Part shown: in pieces, positions 27,969 to 38,249 of the stretch
Position numbering within the stretch: position 1 is the first letter of the stretch
Layout: every line of letters begins with the position of its first letter
Assembly (NCBI RefSeq): GCF_030296895.1
Contig: NZ_AP028022.1
Span: forward strand, 1,364,001-1,428,000
Origin: Helicobacter felistomachi
GTDB taxonomy: Bacteria; Campylobacterota; Campylobacteria; Campylobacterales; Helicobacteraceae
DNA: 64,000 nt
Reading direction: 5' to 3'
Translations under genes and position numbers: made by a program
The notes under the pieces: model-generated
Told to the model about the DNA's origin: nothing
The model's input: the letters and a program-made list of their open reading frames with translations, nothing else
Database searches by the model: none

Positions 27969-28886
27969 TTAAGCCTCTAATTGGGGCGGTTTTCTAGGCA
28001 GGTTGTAGCGGCGGCGTTTTTCCCAAAGGGACTTGCGGCTGATGCCTAGGCGCTTGGCAAGCTCGGTGTCGGTGTAAGACGCACTGAATTGCTGGATGGC
28101 ACTTTTCTCGTAGTCTTGGATGGAGAGCAAATTGAAGGACAAGGTGGGCTGGCTGCTCTCTAAAGAGAGCAAATTCGCGTAGTCTAAACTCTCTTGCCCC
28201 ACAAAGCTCACAATGGCGTTGTGGGTTTCAAGAGTGCTTAAAAACCTCTCTCTCTCCTTTAAACTCAGCACTTCCAAATGCGTGAAGTAGGCGATGCAAG
28301 AGCGCTCGGAGTGTTTAGAACACTTGGGCTGCTTTGGCAAATCCTCTAGGTTTTTTAAGGAGAAAAACTCCAAGTAAAAGCCGTGCAAGCGGGCGTAGTT
28401 TAACACGAACATGTCTGCTCCGATCTGCGCGTGGCTTTGCAAAATCAAAGGGAAGCTGTGATCGGCGCGCATGTCTACCTCACAATTTTGGGCACTGAAG
28501 TCCAAATATTTTTCGTAAACACTCGCCCGCTCGATCGCCTTTTGGTAAGAGCGGTGGTAGGTGATTTTTCTTAAGAGCTCCTCCATTTTAAAGGGCTTTA
28601 GAATGTAGTCTTTGGCCCCCGCTTTTAGGGGGCGGTTGACTCCATCCTCGCTCACAAAAGAGGACATGATGATGATGATCGCCCCGGCGTTCTTGCGCAC
28701 AAAGAGCTCACACCGATCCACGCACGCCTTAGACGAGAGCAAGATCACATCGTAATCCTCTTTGAAATGATGGAAGATGCTCGTGGCACTTTGGCATTGA
28801 TAGCCCGCACTGCTTAGAGCGGAGTGAATGCTTTGGGCCAAATGCACCTCATCCTCAATGATTAAAACACTGCCAACTTTATTCAT
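27969..28886 (-). CDS. Atypical (aspartate-less) response regulator, HP1021-like
   Basis: A 305-residue transcription factor. The receiver domain begins VLIIEDEVHLAQSI and keeps the late lysine (DYILKPFK), but the phospho-acceptor position after DVILL is Ser (S51) instead of Asp. It therefore probably works without phosphorylation, as known for H. pylori HP1021, a redox-responsive regulator that also binds oriC. The C-terminus is a FIS-type helix-turn-helix (DTELAKRLGISRKSLWEKRR). Several cysteines occur in the receiver and middle regions. The start at MNKVGSVL overlaps the ispDF stop by 8 nt (ATGAATAA). Adjacent position to ispDF matches HP1020-HP1021. Confidence 0.86.
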   Translation of the reverse strand: MNKVGSVLIIEDEVHLAQSIHSALSSAGYQCQSATSIFHHFKEDYDVILLSSKACVDRCELFVRKNAGAIIIIMSSFVSEDGVNRPLKAGAKDYILKPFKMEELLRKITYHRSYQKAIERASVYEKYLDFSAQNCEVDMRADHSFPLILQSHAQIGADMFVLNYARLHGFYLEFFSLKNLEDLPKQPKCSKHSERSCIAYFTHLEVLSLKERERFLSTLETHNAIVSFVGQESLDYANLLSLESSQPTLSFNLLSIQDYEKSAIQQFSASYTDTELAKRLGISRKSLWEKRRRYNLPRKPPQLEA

Positions 28887-30060
28887 GGGTAACCCATAGA
28901 GCGCGGCTTTGCACCAAGACTTGCACGCCCACGCCTTCCTTTCTACCCACAAAGCCCAGCCCCTCAAAGGTGGTGGCTTTTAGGTTAATATTTGCTGCTT
29001 TCATGTCTAGCAATTCTGCCAAATTTCGCTTAATCAACGCCCTATAAGGGGCAATTTTAGGCATGTCGGCAAAAAGAGTCATGTCTATCCTTTCTACAAA
29101 ATGCCCCACACTCTGTGCGAGTTGGTAAATTTCTTGTAACATTTGTGCCGAATCCTTATTTTTGAAACTAGGGTCTTTGTCGCTGTAATACAGCCCTATG
29201 TCGCCGCCGCCAATGGCCCCCAAGAGCGCGTCTATGAGCGCGTGCAAGAGCACATCCCCATCGCTATGCGCCTTAAACCCGCAATCTACACAATCGCTAG
29301 GATCGATCACAATCCCTCCCAGCTTCATCACCCGACCCACTTCAAAGCCATGCACATCAAAGCCTAGCCCGGTGTGGGTCGTGGTGCGGGTGCTGTGGGG
29401 GGGCAGGTCGTAGGCGTAGGTGAGCTTGTCTAGGGTGGGGCTGCCCTCAATGTAGGCCACATGCGCGCCGATGCCTAAAATGGCACTGCTTTCATCGGTG
29501 AATTCCCCCGCCTTGTAGGCTTGCTTCAACACAGAAGTGCGGCAAATTTGGGGGGTCTGCACCCTTAAAGCCCGCTTGCGATCTAGGGCTTGGTAGGGGG
29601 GGATGGCGGTGGGGTTGTAATAGACCATCGTGTCCGTAGAGCTGATCGCCGGGGCGACACAATCTAGTCCGCCTTGCATGCGCTCTAAGAGCCGCTCTAG
29701 CACTCTAAAGTCTATTTGGTAACGGGCAATGTCGCTCACCATCACCAGGGGGGTTTGCACGCGCTCTAGGGCGATTTGCACCGACTCTTGGCGGCTGGCC
29801 CCGCCCACCAAAATGCTTAAATTGATGCCGCATAAAAGCTGTTCTAAATAAACTTGTTCTAAGCGGTTAGACACCAACACAAACACTTGTGCGAACAGCC
29901 CTAAATGCGCAAAATCTTCATAGACTTTTTGCACCAAGGGCACGCCGTTTAAACGCCAAAATTGTTTTTTAATGTGGGGGAAATCGGGCAAATGGGGACT
30001 AAAGCGGTTGCTTGTCCCTGCGGCGGCTAAAATGAGCGAAAGATCTTGGCGTGGCTGCAA
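28879..30060 (-). CDS. ispDF: Bifunctional isoprenoid enzyme IspDF
   Basis: A fused non-mevalonate pathway enzyme: 4-diphosphocytidyl-2-C-methylerythritol synthase (IspD) plus 2-C-methylerythritol 2,4-cyclodiphosphate synthase (IspF). The N-terminal IspD domain shows LILAAAGTSNRFS, KQFWRLNGVPLV and VQTPQICRTSVLKQA. The IspF domain starts at about residue 232 (GLGFDVHGFEVGR, zinc ligands Asp and His) and includes KAHSDGDVLLHALIDALLGA and ATTFEGLGFVGRKEGV. At 393 residues it matches the fused form typical of epsilonproteobacteria. It is followed with an 8-nt overlap by the HP1021-like gene. Confidence 0.95.
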   Translation of the reverse strand: MQPRQDLSLILAAAGTSNRFSPHLPDFPHIKKQFWRLNGVPLVQKVYEDFAHLGLFAQVFVLVSNRLEQVYLEQLLCGINLSILVGGASRQESVQIALERVQTPLVMVSDIARYQIDFRVLERLLERMQGGLDCVAPAISSTDTMVYYNPTAIPPYQALDRKRALRVQTPQICRTSVLKQAYKAGEFTDESSAILGIGAHVAYIEGSPTLDKLTYAYDLPPHSTRTTTHTGLGFDVHGFEVGRVMKLGGIVIDPSDCVDCGFKAHSDGDVLLHALIDALLGAIGGGDIGLYYSDKDPSFKNKDSAQMLQEIYQLAQSVGHFVERIDMTLFADMPKIAPYRALIKRNLAELLDMKAANINLKATTFEGLGFVGRKEGVGVQVLVQSRALWVTHE

Positions 30061-30226
30061 ATGGACCCTTTAGGTGAATTTTACCCCCATCCATCGACTC
30101 TAGCTAAACCAAAAAAAACCAAAGGCAGATTTTAGTATTTTCTAGCTTAAAGGGGTGTTAGGGCAGACTTTAAGCCTACATTTACACGCTTGTGTTAGTG
30201 TGGTGCTTTTTCAACAAAGGAGAAGC

Positions 30227-31561
30227 ATGCCAAGAGATTATATAGACAAGCGCACAGATCGCATTAAGACCCAACTGCATTACGCCAAAAAGGGGATCAT
30301 CACTGAAGAGATGGCCTACATTGCAAATGTTGAAGAAATCAGCCCTGAGCTGGTGCGTAAAGAAGTGGCTAGGGGGCGGCTCATCATCCCCGCCAACATA
30401 CAACATAGGAATTTAGAGCCCATGGGTATTGGCATTGCGCTCAAGACCAAAATTAATGCCAACATTGGCAGTTCGGCGATCGTCCACTCCGCCCAAGGGG
30501 AAGTAGAAAAACTGCAAATTGCCATTAAATACGGCGCGGACACGGTGATGGATTTATCCACAGGCGGGGATTTAGACATGATTAGAAAAGAAATCATCGC
30601 CGCCTCAAGCGTGCCTATTGGCACGGTGCCGATGTATCAAATCTTACACGATGTCAACAACGATGTGATGCGTTTAGACATCGACACCATGCTAAAAGTG
30701 CTGGAGAAACAAGCCAAACAAGGCGTGAGTTACTTCACCATCCACTGCGGGTTTTTGCTCGAGCACATGCCCTTTGTGAGCCGCCGTAAAATGGGGATTG
30801 TGAGCCGGGGGGGCAGTTTAATGGCTTCATGGATGATGCATTATCACAAACAAAACCCTTTTTACGAAGCCTTTGACGACATTTTAGCCATTTGCCAAGA
30901 GTATGATGTGTCCTTGAGTTTAGGCGATTCGCTGCGCCCGGGTTGCCTTGCTGATGCCAGCGACACCGCGCAATTCGCCGAATTAAAGGTGCTTGGTGAG
31001 CTGGCTAAGAGAGCCTATGAAAAAGATGTGCAAGTGATGATTGAAGGCCCCGGGCATGTGCCCTTGAATCAAATCGAGCGCAATGTCAAATTGCAAAAAG
31101 AATTGTGTAACGAGGCCCCCTTTTATGTGCTAGGACCCTTGGTGACAGACATCGCGGCTGGCTACGACCACATCGCCAGTGCGATCGGAGCGTGCTTGGC
31201 GGCTTACAAGGGCGTGGCGATGCTGTGCTATGTGACACCTAAAGAGCATTTAGGCTTGCCTAATGCCAAAGATGTTAGAGAAGGGATTTTAGCCTATAAA
31301 ATCGCCGCCCATGCCGCCGACATCGCCAGGGGGCGCATCCATGCCCGCGTGCGCGATGATTTGATGAGCGATGCGCGCTATGCCTTTGAGTGGAACAAGC
31401 AATTTGAGCTTGCCTTAGATCCCGATCGGGCAAGAGAGTACCACGATGAAGCCTTGCCCCAAGAAGTTTTCAAAGAAGCCGAGTTTTGCTCCATGTGTGG
31501 CCCTAAGTTTTGCAGCTACAAAGTGAGCCAAGACATTTTTAAGAACTACAAGGGGGCTTAG
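30227..31561 (+). CDS. thiC: Phosphomethylpyrimidine synthase ThiC
   Basis: A radical-SAM enzyme that converts aminoimidazole ribotide to hydroxymethylpyrimidine phosphate in thiamine synthesis. The start is placed at MPRDYIDKR (ATG 30227) because AAAGGAGA precedes it at good distance; an upstream extension to 30155 looks non-coding. The 444-residue product has [41 protein letters not shown] and the C-terminal Fe-S cysteine cluster [11 protein letters not shown] saw no thiamine riboswitch in the 165-nt leader. The 3' end overlaps the convergent cytochrome gene by 4 nt. Confidence 0.95.
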   Translation: MPRDYIDKRTDRIKTQLHYAKKGIITEEMAYIANVEEISPELVRKEVARGRLIIPANIQHRNLEPMGIGIALKTKINANIGSSAIVHSAQGEVEKLQIAIKYGADTVMDLSTGGDLDMIRKEIIAASSVPIGTVPMYQILHDVNNDVMRLDIDTMLKVLEKQAKQGVSYFTIHCGFLLEHMPFVSRRKMGIVSRGGSLMASWMMHYHKQNPFYEAFDDILAICQEYDVSLSLGDSLRPGCLADASDTAQFAELKVLGELAKRAYEKDVQVMIEGPGHVPLNQIERNVKLQKELCNEAPFYVLGPLVTDIAAGYDHIASAIGACLAAYKGVAMLCYVTPKEHLGLPNAKDVREGILAYKIAAHAADIARGRIHARVRDDLMSDARYAFEWNKQFELALDPDRAREYHDEALPQEVFKEAEFCSMCGPKFCSYKVSQDIFKNYKGA

Positions 31562-31926
31562 GGCTGCTTGTCCTTGGTGGAGCGGATGTAATAGTAAATC
31601 GCCTTGATCTCATCGGGGGTGAGATTGTAGCGGGGCATGATGGATTTAGCCCGCTCTAGGGCGTTTGCAAAGTCCACGACACTGGCAAAGTTGTTGATGG
31701 GAGGGGCTTTAAAAATGCGCTCTTGGTTGGTGGCGGTGGTGTAGCGGGTGATGACCTTCCCCTGCCCGCTGATCCCGTGGCACTTCACACAGCTGATGTT
31801 TCTAGGGTTGTTGTAAAGTTCCTTGCCGTACTCTAAAATGGTGATGAAACTGCCGTCTTTGGGCTTGTCTGCACCAAAAAGACCCACGAGCAAAACGCCG
31901 ATCAAAAGCACACTTTGTTTAAGCAA
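31558..31926 (-). CDS. Small periplasmic c-type cytochrome
   Basis: A 122-residue protein with a signal peptide ([13 protein letters not shown], cut after about residue 19), one heme attachment motif CVKCH (about 46-50) and a candidate axial methionine in [19 protein letters not shown] near the C-terminus. This layout fits class I cytochrome c, an electron shuttle to the cbb3 oxidase or a peroxidase. The partner is not indicated by the neighbours: thiC is convergent and folD divergent. Confidence 0.85.
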   Translation of the reverse strand: MLKQSVLLIGVLLVGLFGADKPKDGSFITILEYGKELYNNPRNISCVKCHGISGQGKVITRYTTATNQERIFKAPPINNFASVVDFANALERAKSIMPRYNLTPDEIKAIYYYIRSTKDKQP

Positions 31927-31951
31927 GCCGTTTCTTTCAATAATTTTTGAC

Positions 31952-31957
31952 TATAAT
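31952..31957 (+). promoter_or_regulatory. -10 promoter element (TATAAT) for the folD-ychF gene run
   Basis: A TATAAT lies 29 nt before the folD ATG at 31986, in the 59-nt divergent spacer with the cytochrome gene. The seven or more genes that follow, up to ychF, are packed with gaps under 20 nt, so this may be the main promoter of the run. Confidence 0.5.
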
Positions 31958-31985
31958 AGCGTAAAAATTCAAAGTAAGTTGGGCG

Positions 31986-32834
31986 ATGGTTTTACTAGAT
32001 GGCTACGCACTAGCACGCTTAAAGGAAGAGGCTTTGCGCCATGAGGTGCAAACCTTGCAGCAAACCCTGCAACTTTGCCCTAAGTTGGTGGTGGTGTTGG
32101 TGGGTACAGACAACGCCAGCGTGTTGTATGTCAACATGAAAGCCAAAGCCTGCGTGCGGGTGGGGATTAATTGTATCGTAGAGTCCTTACCCGAGCAAAC
32201 CCCCCAAGAAGAGCTTTTAAACTTGCTAGACACCCACAACCAGGATAAAAGTGTGCATGGAATTTTAGTCCAACTGCCCCTGCCTAAACACATAGACACG
32301 AGGCGGGTGATCGAGGCGATCGCCCCGCATAAGGATGTGGATGGCTTCCACCCGCTCAATGTGGGGCGTGTTTACTCTAATAGCCTATACACGGGCTTTT
32401 TGCCTGCCACCGCGATGGGGGTGATGCAGCTTTTAAAGCATTACAACATTGAAGTTAAGCGCAAAGATGTGGCGATTGTGGGGGCGAGCAACATCATCGG
32501 CAAGCCCCTAGCGTCTTTAATGTTAAACGCGGGAGCAACCATCAGTCTCTGCCACATTTTGACAAAAGACATCAGCCTATACACCAAAAAAGCGGACATT
32601 GTCTGCGTGGGGGTGGGGCAACCCAAATTATTAAAAGCGGACATGGTCAAAGAGGGGGCGGTGGTCGTGGATATTGGCATTAATAAAGTGGAGGGCAAGG
32701 TCGTGGGCGATGCGGACTTTGAGAGTTTAAAGGATAAAGTGAGTTTCATCACCCCCGTGCCTAGGGGTGTGGGGCCGATGACCATCGCCTGCCTTTTACA
32801 AAACACTTTGCACGCCGCTAAGGGCTGTGCTTAA
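31986..32834 (+). CDS. folD: Methylenetetrahydrofolate dehydrogenase/cyclohydrolase FolD
   Basis: A bifunctional one-carbon enzyme that interconverts 5,10-methylene- and 10-formyl-tetrahydrofolate. The 282-residue product shows the folate-site lysine region [40 protein letters not shown] and the NADP motif [18 protein letters not shown], ending [18 protein letters not shown]. Its length is standard. It heads a run whose order (folD, lepB, rpiB, small membrane gene, apt, dedA, pepA, ychF) matches the H. pylori HP0577 to HP0569 block as I recall it. Confidence 0.97.
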   Translation: MVLLDGYALARLKEEALRHEVQTLQQTLQLCPKLVVVLVGTDNASVLYVNMKAKACVRVGINCIVESLPEQTPQEELLNLLDTHNQDKSVHGILVQLPLPKHIDTRRVIEAIAPHKDVDGFHPLNVGRVYSNSLYTGFLPATAMGVMQLLKHYNIEVKRKDVAIVGASNIIGKPLASLMLNAGATISLCHILTKDISLYTKKADIVCVGVGQPKLLKADMVKEGAVVVDIGINKVEGKVVGDADFESLKDKVSFITPVPRGVGPMTIACLLQNTLHAAKGCA

Positions 32835-32853
32835 ATTTTAAATAAGGGGTTTT

Positions 32854-33734
32854 ATGGGTTTCTTTCAAGCGTTGCGCCGTTTTGTGATGAGCTGGACGGG
32901 GACGATCATTTTAGTGCTGTTAGCGATTTTCTTTGTAGCGCAAGCCTTCGTCATCCCCTCCCGCTCTATGGTCGGCACCCTTTACGAGGGCGACATGCTC
33001 TTTGTGAAAAAATTTAGTTATGGCATCCCCATTCCACGCTTGCCATGGCTAGACATTCCGCTCTTTCCCGACTTCAAGCACAACGGGCATTTAATCGAGG
33101 GCAAACGCCCCACAAGAGGTGAGGTGGTGGTCTTTATCCCGCCCACCAACAAGGGCTACTATGTCAAAAGGCTCTTTGCCACTGGGGGCGATGAGGTCAT
33201 TTTTAAACAAGATGGCTTTTATTTGCACCCCAAAGAGAGCGACACCGACCCCAACTACATTTCTAAACACTTTGCCAAGCATAAGGTGCAGCAATTTTTG
33301 GGCAAAGACTTTGTCTTTGCCCCTATGAGGACAAGCATTTGGGGATTTTTTACAGCAAACACAACCAAGCCTATCCGATCATGCTTGCTCTAGCTAGCCA
33401 CCAAATCCAAAGCCAAATGGGCGTGAGCATGGAACTCATAGACTTAGATGGCGAAAACGCCTTTTACTCTAAAATCGCTCCCGACCATTACTTTATGGTA
33501 GGTGATAATCGCGATGACAGCAGCGACTCGCGCTTTTGGGGGAGTGTGTCCTATAGCCACATTGTCGGCACGCCGTGGTTCATTTACTTTAGTTTAAATT
33601 TGTCTAATAGCATAGAGGCGGGTGAAAAACCTAGAGATAAATTCACCGTGCGCTGGCAGCGCATGTTTAAAAGCGTGAAAGGGCTAGAGGCACAAATGAC
33701 AGAAAGACACCATTTGCCAACACAGGAGGACTAA
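32854..33734 (+). pseudogene. lepB: Signal peptidase I LepB (single frameshift)
   Basis: LepB cleaves signal peptides from exported proteins at the outer face of the inner membrane. After an N-terminal membrane segment come the catalytic serine (IPSRSMVGTL), the catalytic lysine (YYVKRLFATGGDEV) and box E (GDNRDDSSDSRFWG). The frame breaks near 33327: adding one G (CCTATG-G-AGGAC) joins FVFAPM to EDKHLGIFYSKHNQAY. The repaired product is about 293 residues, the usual size. Because LepB is essential and no other copy is visible here, a sequencing deletion is the likelier explanation. Confidence 0.88.
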
Positions 33735-33735
33735 A

Positions 33736-34170
33736 ATGCATGTGATCTTGGGTTGCGACCATGCCGGGTTAGACTTGTGCGCCTTTTTAGAGGAGCAGCT
33801 CAAAAACAGCCACAGCCTAGAGGTGTATAAGCCCCCTTTGGGTGAAAGGGTGGATTATCCCGATCACGCTAAAGAAGTTTGCCAAAGGCTTTTGACACAA
33901 GTGCATGCGTGTGGGGTTTTGGTCTGTGGGAGTGGGATTGGCATGAGCATTGCGGCTAACCGCTTTGCGGGCATTAGAGCCGCCCTATGCACCAATGCCT
34001 ACATGGCAAAAATGTCTAGGCTACACAACAACGCCAATATTTTATGTGTGGGGCAGAATATCGTGGGTTTTGGAGCGGCTTTAGACATGGTGGAGGTCTT
34101 TTTACAAACAGGGTTTGAAGGCGGGCGGCACACGGCGCGCCTAGACAAAATTGAGGCTCTCAAGTGTTAG
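33736..34170 (+). CDS. rpiB: Ribose-5-phosphate isomerase B
   Basis: Interconverts ribose 5-phosphate and ribulose 5-phosphate in the pentose phosphate pathway. The 144-residue product begins VILGCDHAGLDLCAFLEE, carries YPDHAKEV and the catalytic-cysteine loop CGSGIGMSIAANRFAGIRAAL, then HNNANILCVG. A strong ribosome site AGGAGGAC precedes the ATG, which begins 1 nt after the lepB stop. The last codons overlap the start of the next gene. Confidence 0.95.
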   Translation: MHVILGCDHAGLDLCAFLEEQLKNSHSLEVYKPPLGERVDYPDHAKEVCQRLLTQVHACGVLVCGSGIGMSIAANRFAGIRAALCTNAYMAKMSRLHNNANILCVGQNIVGFGAALDMVEVFLQTGFEGGRHTARLDKIEALKC

Positions 34171-34496
34171 CGCAATGGATGGTCATCACCCTTATGGTGT
34201 TGTTTGTCTGTTACATGGCGGTGCGGACTTTCTTTTACCGCTCGGTGGCAAAAAGACAAGAAAAATACTCGGCTTCCATGAAACTCACTTTGCAAGAGGC
34301 GGAGGTGTTGATCCAAAAACACCAGTTGCAATTACAACGCTCTTTGGGCAATATTGACATTCTCACCCACGAAATGAATGCCCTTAAAGATGAAGTTAAA
34401 GTCTTAAAACAGCGCAACGCCCAATACCGCCTAGAAACAGACAAATACAAAGCCCGTATTAGAGAGTTAGAACAAAAAATTGAGGCATTGCTATAA
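34164..34496 (+). CDS. Small membrane-anchored coiled-coil protein, unknown function
   Basis: A 110-residue protein with one N-terminal membrane segment (WMVITLMVLFVCYMAVRTFF) followed by a long charged coiled coil rich in Glu, Lys and Gln to the end. The topology recalls divisome or phage-shock-type small proteins, but I cannot assign a function. The GTG start at 34164 lies inside the rpiB stop region and is preceded by GAGG at a good distance; an ATG at 34179 is a possible alternative. It is conserved in position between rpiB and apt in H. pylori as I recall (HP0573). Confidence 0.75.
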   Translation: MLAQWMVITLMVLFVCYMAVRTFFYRSVAKRQEKYSASMKLTLQEAEVLIQKHQLQLQRSLGNIDILTHEMNALKDEVKVLKQRNAQYRLETDKYKARIRELEQKIEALL

Positions 34497-34504
34497 GGAC
34501 ATTG

Positions 34505-35053
34505 ATGTTTAGCCAAAAATTAAAAGCCCAGCTAAGAGAAGCCATTAGAGAGGTACAAAACCACCCCAAGCCCGGGATCTTGTTTAGGGACATCACCCCG
34601 CTCATCAACCACCCCGTGCTTTTTGGCGCACTTATAGATGCCTTGAGGGAGCGGTATAAATTACACAATGTAGATTTTGTCGTGGGGATTGAGGCGCGGG
34701 GGTTTATTTTAGGCGCGGCGTTGGCTTACGCCCTGCAAGCGGGCTTTGTGCCGATCAGAAAACAGGGCAAACTGCCCTACCAAACTTTAAGCGCATCTTA
34801 TGAGCTGGAGTATGGCACGGACACCGTAGAAATCCACGCCGATGCCTTTAGGGAGCTCAACGATGCGCATGTGGTGCTGATCGATGACTTGATCGCCACG
34901 GGGGGGACGGCTTTAGCAAGCTTAGGACTTCTGGAGAAGTTACAGGCGCACTGTGTGGAGGCGTGCTTTTTGATCTCGTTAAATGAATTTGGGGGCTTGG
35001 AGAAGGTCTCTGAAAAAGTGAGTGCCTTTAGCGTGTTGGAGTACGATTCTTAG
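34505..35053 (+). CDS. apt: Adenine phosphoribosyltransferase
   Basis: Salvages adenine to AMP using PRPP. The 182-residue product has IPDHPKP-like PGILFRDITPLI, DFVVGIEARGFILGAALAYA and the PRPP loop VVLIDDLIATGGTALA. The ATG at 34505 is chosen because AAGGA lies 6 nt upstream; a TTG directly before it is in frame but unlikely. It sits in the folD-ychF run, 3 nt before the dedA gene. Confidence 0.95.
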   Translation: MFSQKLKAQLREAIREVQNHPKPGILFRDITPLINHPVLFGALIDALRERYKLHNVDFVVGIEARGFILGAALAYALQAGFVPIRKQGKLPYQTLSASYELEYGTDTVEIHADAFRELNDAHVVLIDDLIATGGTALASLGLLEKLQAHCVEACFLISLNEFGGLEKVSEKVSAFSVLEYDS

Positions 35054-35056
35054 GGC

Positions 35057-35656
35057 ATGGAAGCTCATATTTTGAATTTATGGAACAATTACGCCGCCAG
35101 CTGGGGCTATGTGATTCTCTTTTTTTGGAGCATCTTAGAGGGGGAGATCGGCTTGATTTTAGCGGGCATGGCTTGCTATGCAGGGCACATGAATATGTTC
35201 TTGGCAATCAGTGTGGCCGCTTTAGGGGGCTTTAGCGGGGATCAAATATATTTTTACATCGGGCGCACAAGCAAGACCTATTTAAACAAAAAGCTTGAAA
35301 AACAACGCCGTAAACTCGCTCTAGCGCATTTGCTCTTGCAAAAATACGGCTGGTTTGTGATCTTCATCCAGCGCTATATGTATGGCATGCGCACCATCAT
35401 CCCCATCAGCATTGGGCTCACCCGTTACAGCGCCTTTAAATTCGCCGCCATCAATCTTTTAAGTGCCTTTGTGTGGGCTTCGATCACCATTTCACTGGCG
35501 TGGTGTTTTGGCGAACAACTTTTTGATTTGTTGAGGTTGATTAAGCATTATCCTTGGCTTCTTATACTAATATTGTTGGTGACTGTGGGGTTTGTCGTGT
35601 GGTATTTTCAATCCCACACCAAGAAGATGGATAAAAAAATCCAAGAAATTCAATAG
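35057..35656 (+). CDS. DedA (SNARE-associated) family membrane protein
   Basis: A 199-residue inner-membrane protein of the DedA/VTT family, members of which are involved in undecaprenyl phosphate or lipid flipping and in envelope stability. Visible are several membrane helices, the acidic SILEGEIGLILAGMACYAG and the conserved FIQRYMYGMRTIIPISIGLTR with essential arginines. The tail is basic (KKMDKKIQEIQ). It lies between apt and pepA with only a few nt on either side. The specific substrate is not determined. Confidence 0.88.
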   Translation: MEAHILNLWNNYAASWGYVILFFWSILEGEIGLILAGMACYAGHMNMFLAISVAALGGFSGDQIYFYIGRTSKTYLNKKLEKQRRKLALAHLLLQKYGWFVIFIQRYMYGMRTIIPISIGLTRYSAFKFAAINLLSAFVWASITISLAWCFGEQLFDLLRLIKHYPWLLILILLVTVGFVVWYFQSHTKKMDKKIQEIQ

Positions 35657-35668
35657 TAAAGGATGCGA

Positions 35669-37110
<1,442 letters not shown>

Positions 37111-38211
37111 ATGGGGCTGTCTATCGGCATTGTGGGCTTGCCCAATGTGGGTAAGTCTAGTTTATTTAACGCCTTAACCAAGAGTGCCAACGCGCAGAGT
37201 GCAAACTACCCCTTTTGCACCATTGACCCCAATAAGGCGATCGTAGATGTCCCCGATGCCCGCTTAAAGGTTTTGGCAGACATTGTCAAACCTGAGAGAA
37301 TCCAACACTCTAGTGTGGAGTTTGTGGACATTGCGGGGCTCATCAAGGGGGCGAGTGCGGGCGAGGGGCTAGGCAACCAGTTTTTAGCCCATGTCAAAGA
37401 GTGCGCCGTGATTTTGCATGTGGTGCGCTGTTTTGAGGACGATGACATCACGCATGTGAGCGGAGAGGTCAATCCTTTAAGCGACATTGAAACCATTGAA
37501 GTGGAATTGATTTTAGCCGACATACAAACCTTGCAAAAACGCCTAGAAAAGCTGGCTAAGCTTGCTAAAACCAGCAAAGAAGCCCAAGCTAGCCTAGAAG
37601 TTGCCAACGCCCTTTTAGCGCATTTGAACGAATTAAAACCCGCGAGCAGCTTTAAAGATAGAGAGCATCCCGTGTTTGTTGCCCTAAATCAAGAACTGCG
37701 CTTTTTGAGTGCAAAAGAGGTCATTTTTGTGGCAAATGTGGATGAGGCGCGCTTAAGCGGACTGAACGATCACGCCCTGAAAGTGCAAGAATTAGCCACA
37801 GCGAGAGGGGCGGGGTTTGTGGCTTTGTGCGCCAAATTAGAAGAAGAGCTTGTGGGGATGGAAGAGGGCGAAGCTTTGGAGTTTTTGCAAAGTTTGGGCG
37901 CGCAAAGCAGCGGGTTAGACAAAATCATTCACCTAGGTTTTAAGGCTTTGGGGCTGATGAGTTACTTCACGGCTGGGGTCAAAGAGGTTCGGGCTTGGAC
38001 GATTAAAAAGGGCTCTAGCGCGCCCATAGCCGCCGGAGTGATCCACAAAGACTTTGAAAAGGGCTTCATTAAAGCCGAAACGATCGCTTACGAGGATTTC
38101 ATCACCTATGGAGGTGAGGCGGGGGCAAAGCTTAAGGGAGCACTGCGTGTGGAGGGCAAGGACTACATCGTGCAAGATGGCGATGTGATGCACTTTAGAT
38201 TCAATGTTTAG
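37111..38211 (+). CDS. ychF: Ribosome-binding ATPase YchF
   Basis: An Obg-related P-loop NTPase that prefers ATP and binds the ribosome. The 366-residue product begins with IGIVGLPNVGKSSLFNALT and has VEFVDIAGLIKGASAGEGLGNQFL (switch II), the altered G4 (NVDEA, the NxxE form that explains ATP preference) and a C-terminal TGS domain (LMSYFTAGVKEVRAWTIKKG). It starts immediately at the pepA stop and ends the run that began at folD. Confidence 0.97.
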   Translation: MGLSIGIVGLPNVGKSSLFNALTKSANAQSANYPFCTIDPNKAIVDVPDARLKVLADIVKPERIQHSSVEFVDIAGLIKGASAGEGLGNQFLAHVKECAVILHVVRCFEDDDITHVSGEVNPLSDIETIEVELILADIQTLQKRLEKLAKLAKTSKEAQASLEVANALLAHLNELKPASSFKDREHPVFVALNQELRFLSAKEVIFVANVDEARLSGLNDHALKVQELATARGAGFVALCAKLEEELVGMEEGEALEFLQSLGAQSSGLDKIIHLGFKALGLMSYFTAGVKEVRAWTIKKGSSAPIAAGVIHKDFEKGFIKAETIAYEDFITYGGEAGAKLKGALRVEGKDYIVQDGDVMHFRFNV

Positions 38212-38215
38212 GTGT

Positions 38216-38221
38216 TATAAT
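38216..38221 (+). promoter_or_regulatory. -10 promoter element (TATAAT) for cheV-nspC
   Basis: TATAAT lies 5 nt after the ychF stop and 29 nt before the cheV ATG at 38250. A good ribosome site AAGGAAGAGG follows. This suggests cheV and nspC form their own transcript. Confidence 0.5.
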
Positions 38222-38249
38222 AGCCTATTTTGGTAGCTAAAGGAAGAGG

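Noticed and set aside
30061-30226. Possible thiamine riboswitch before thiC
   Set aside because: The leader lacks the CTGAGA and ACCTGAtctgg-type thiamine-box motifs, and no matching stem architecture was visible.
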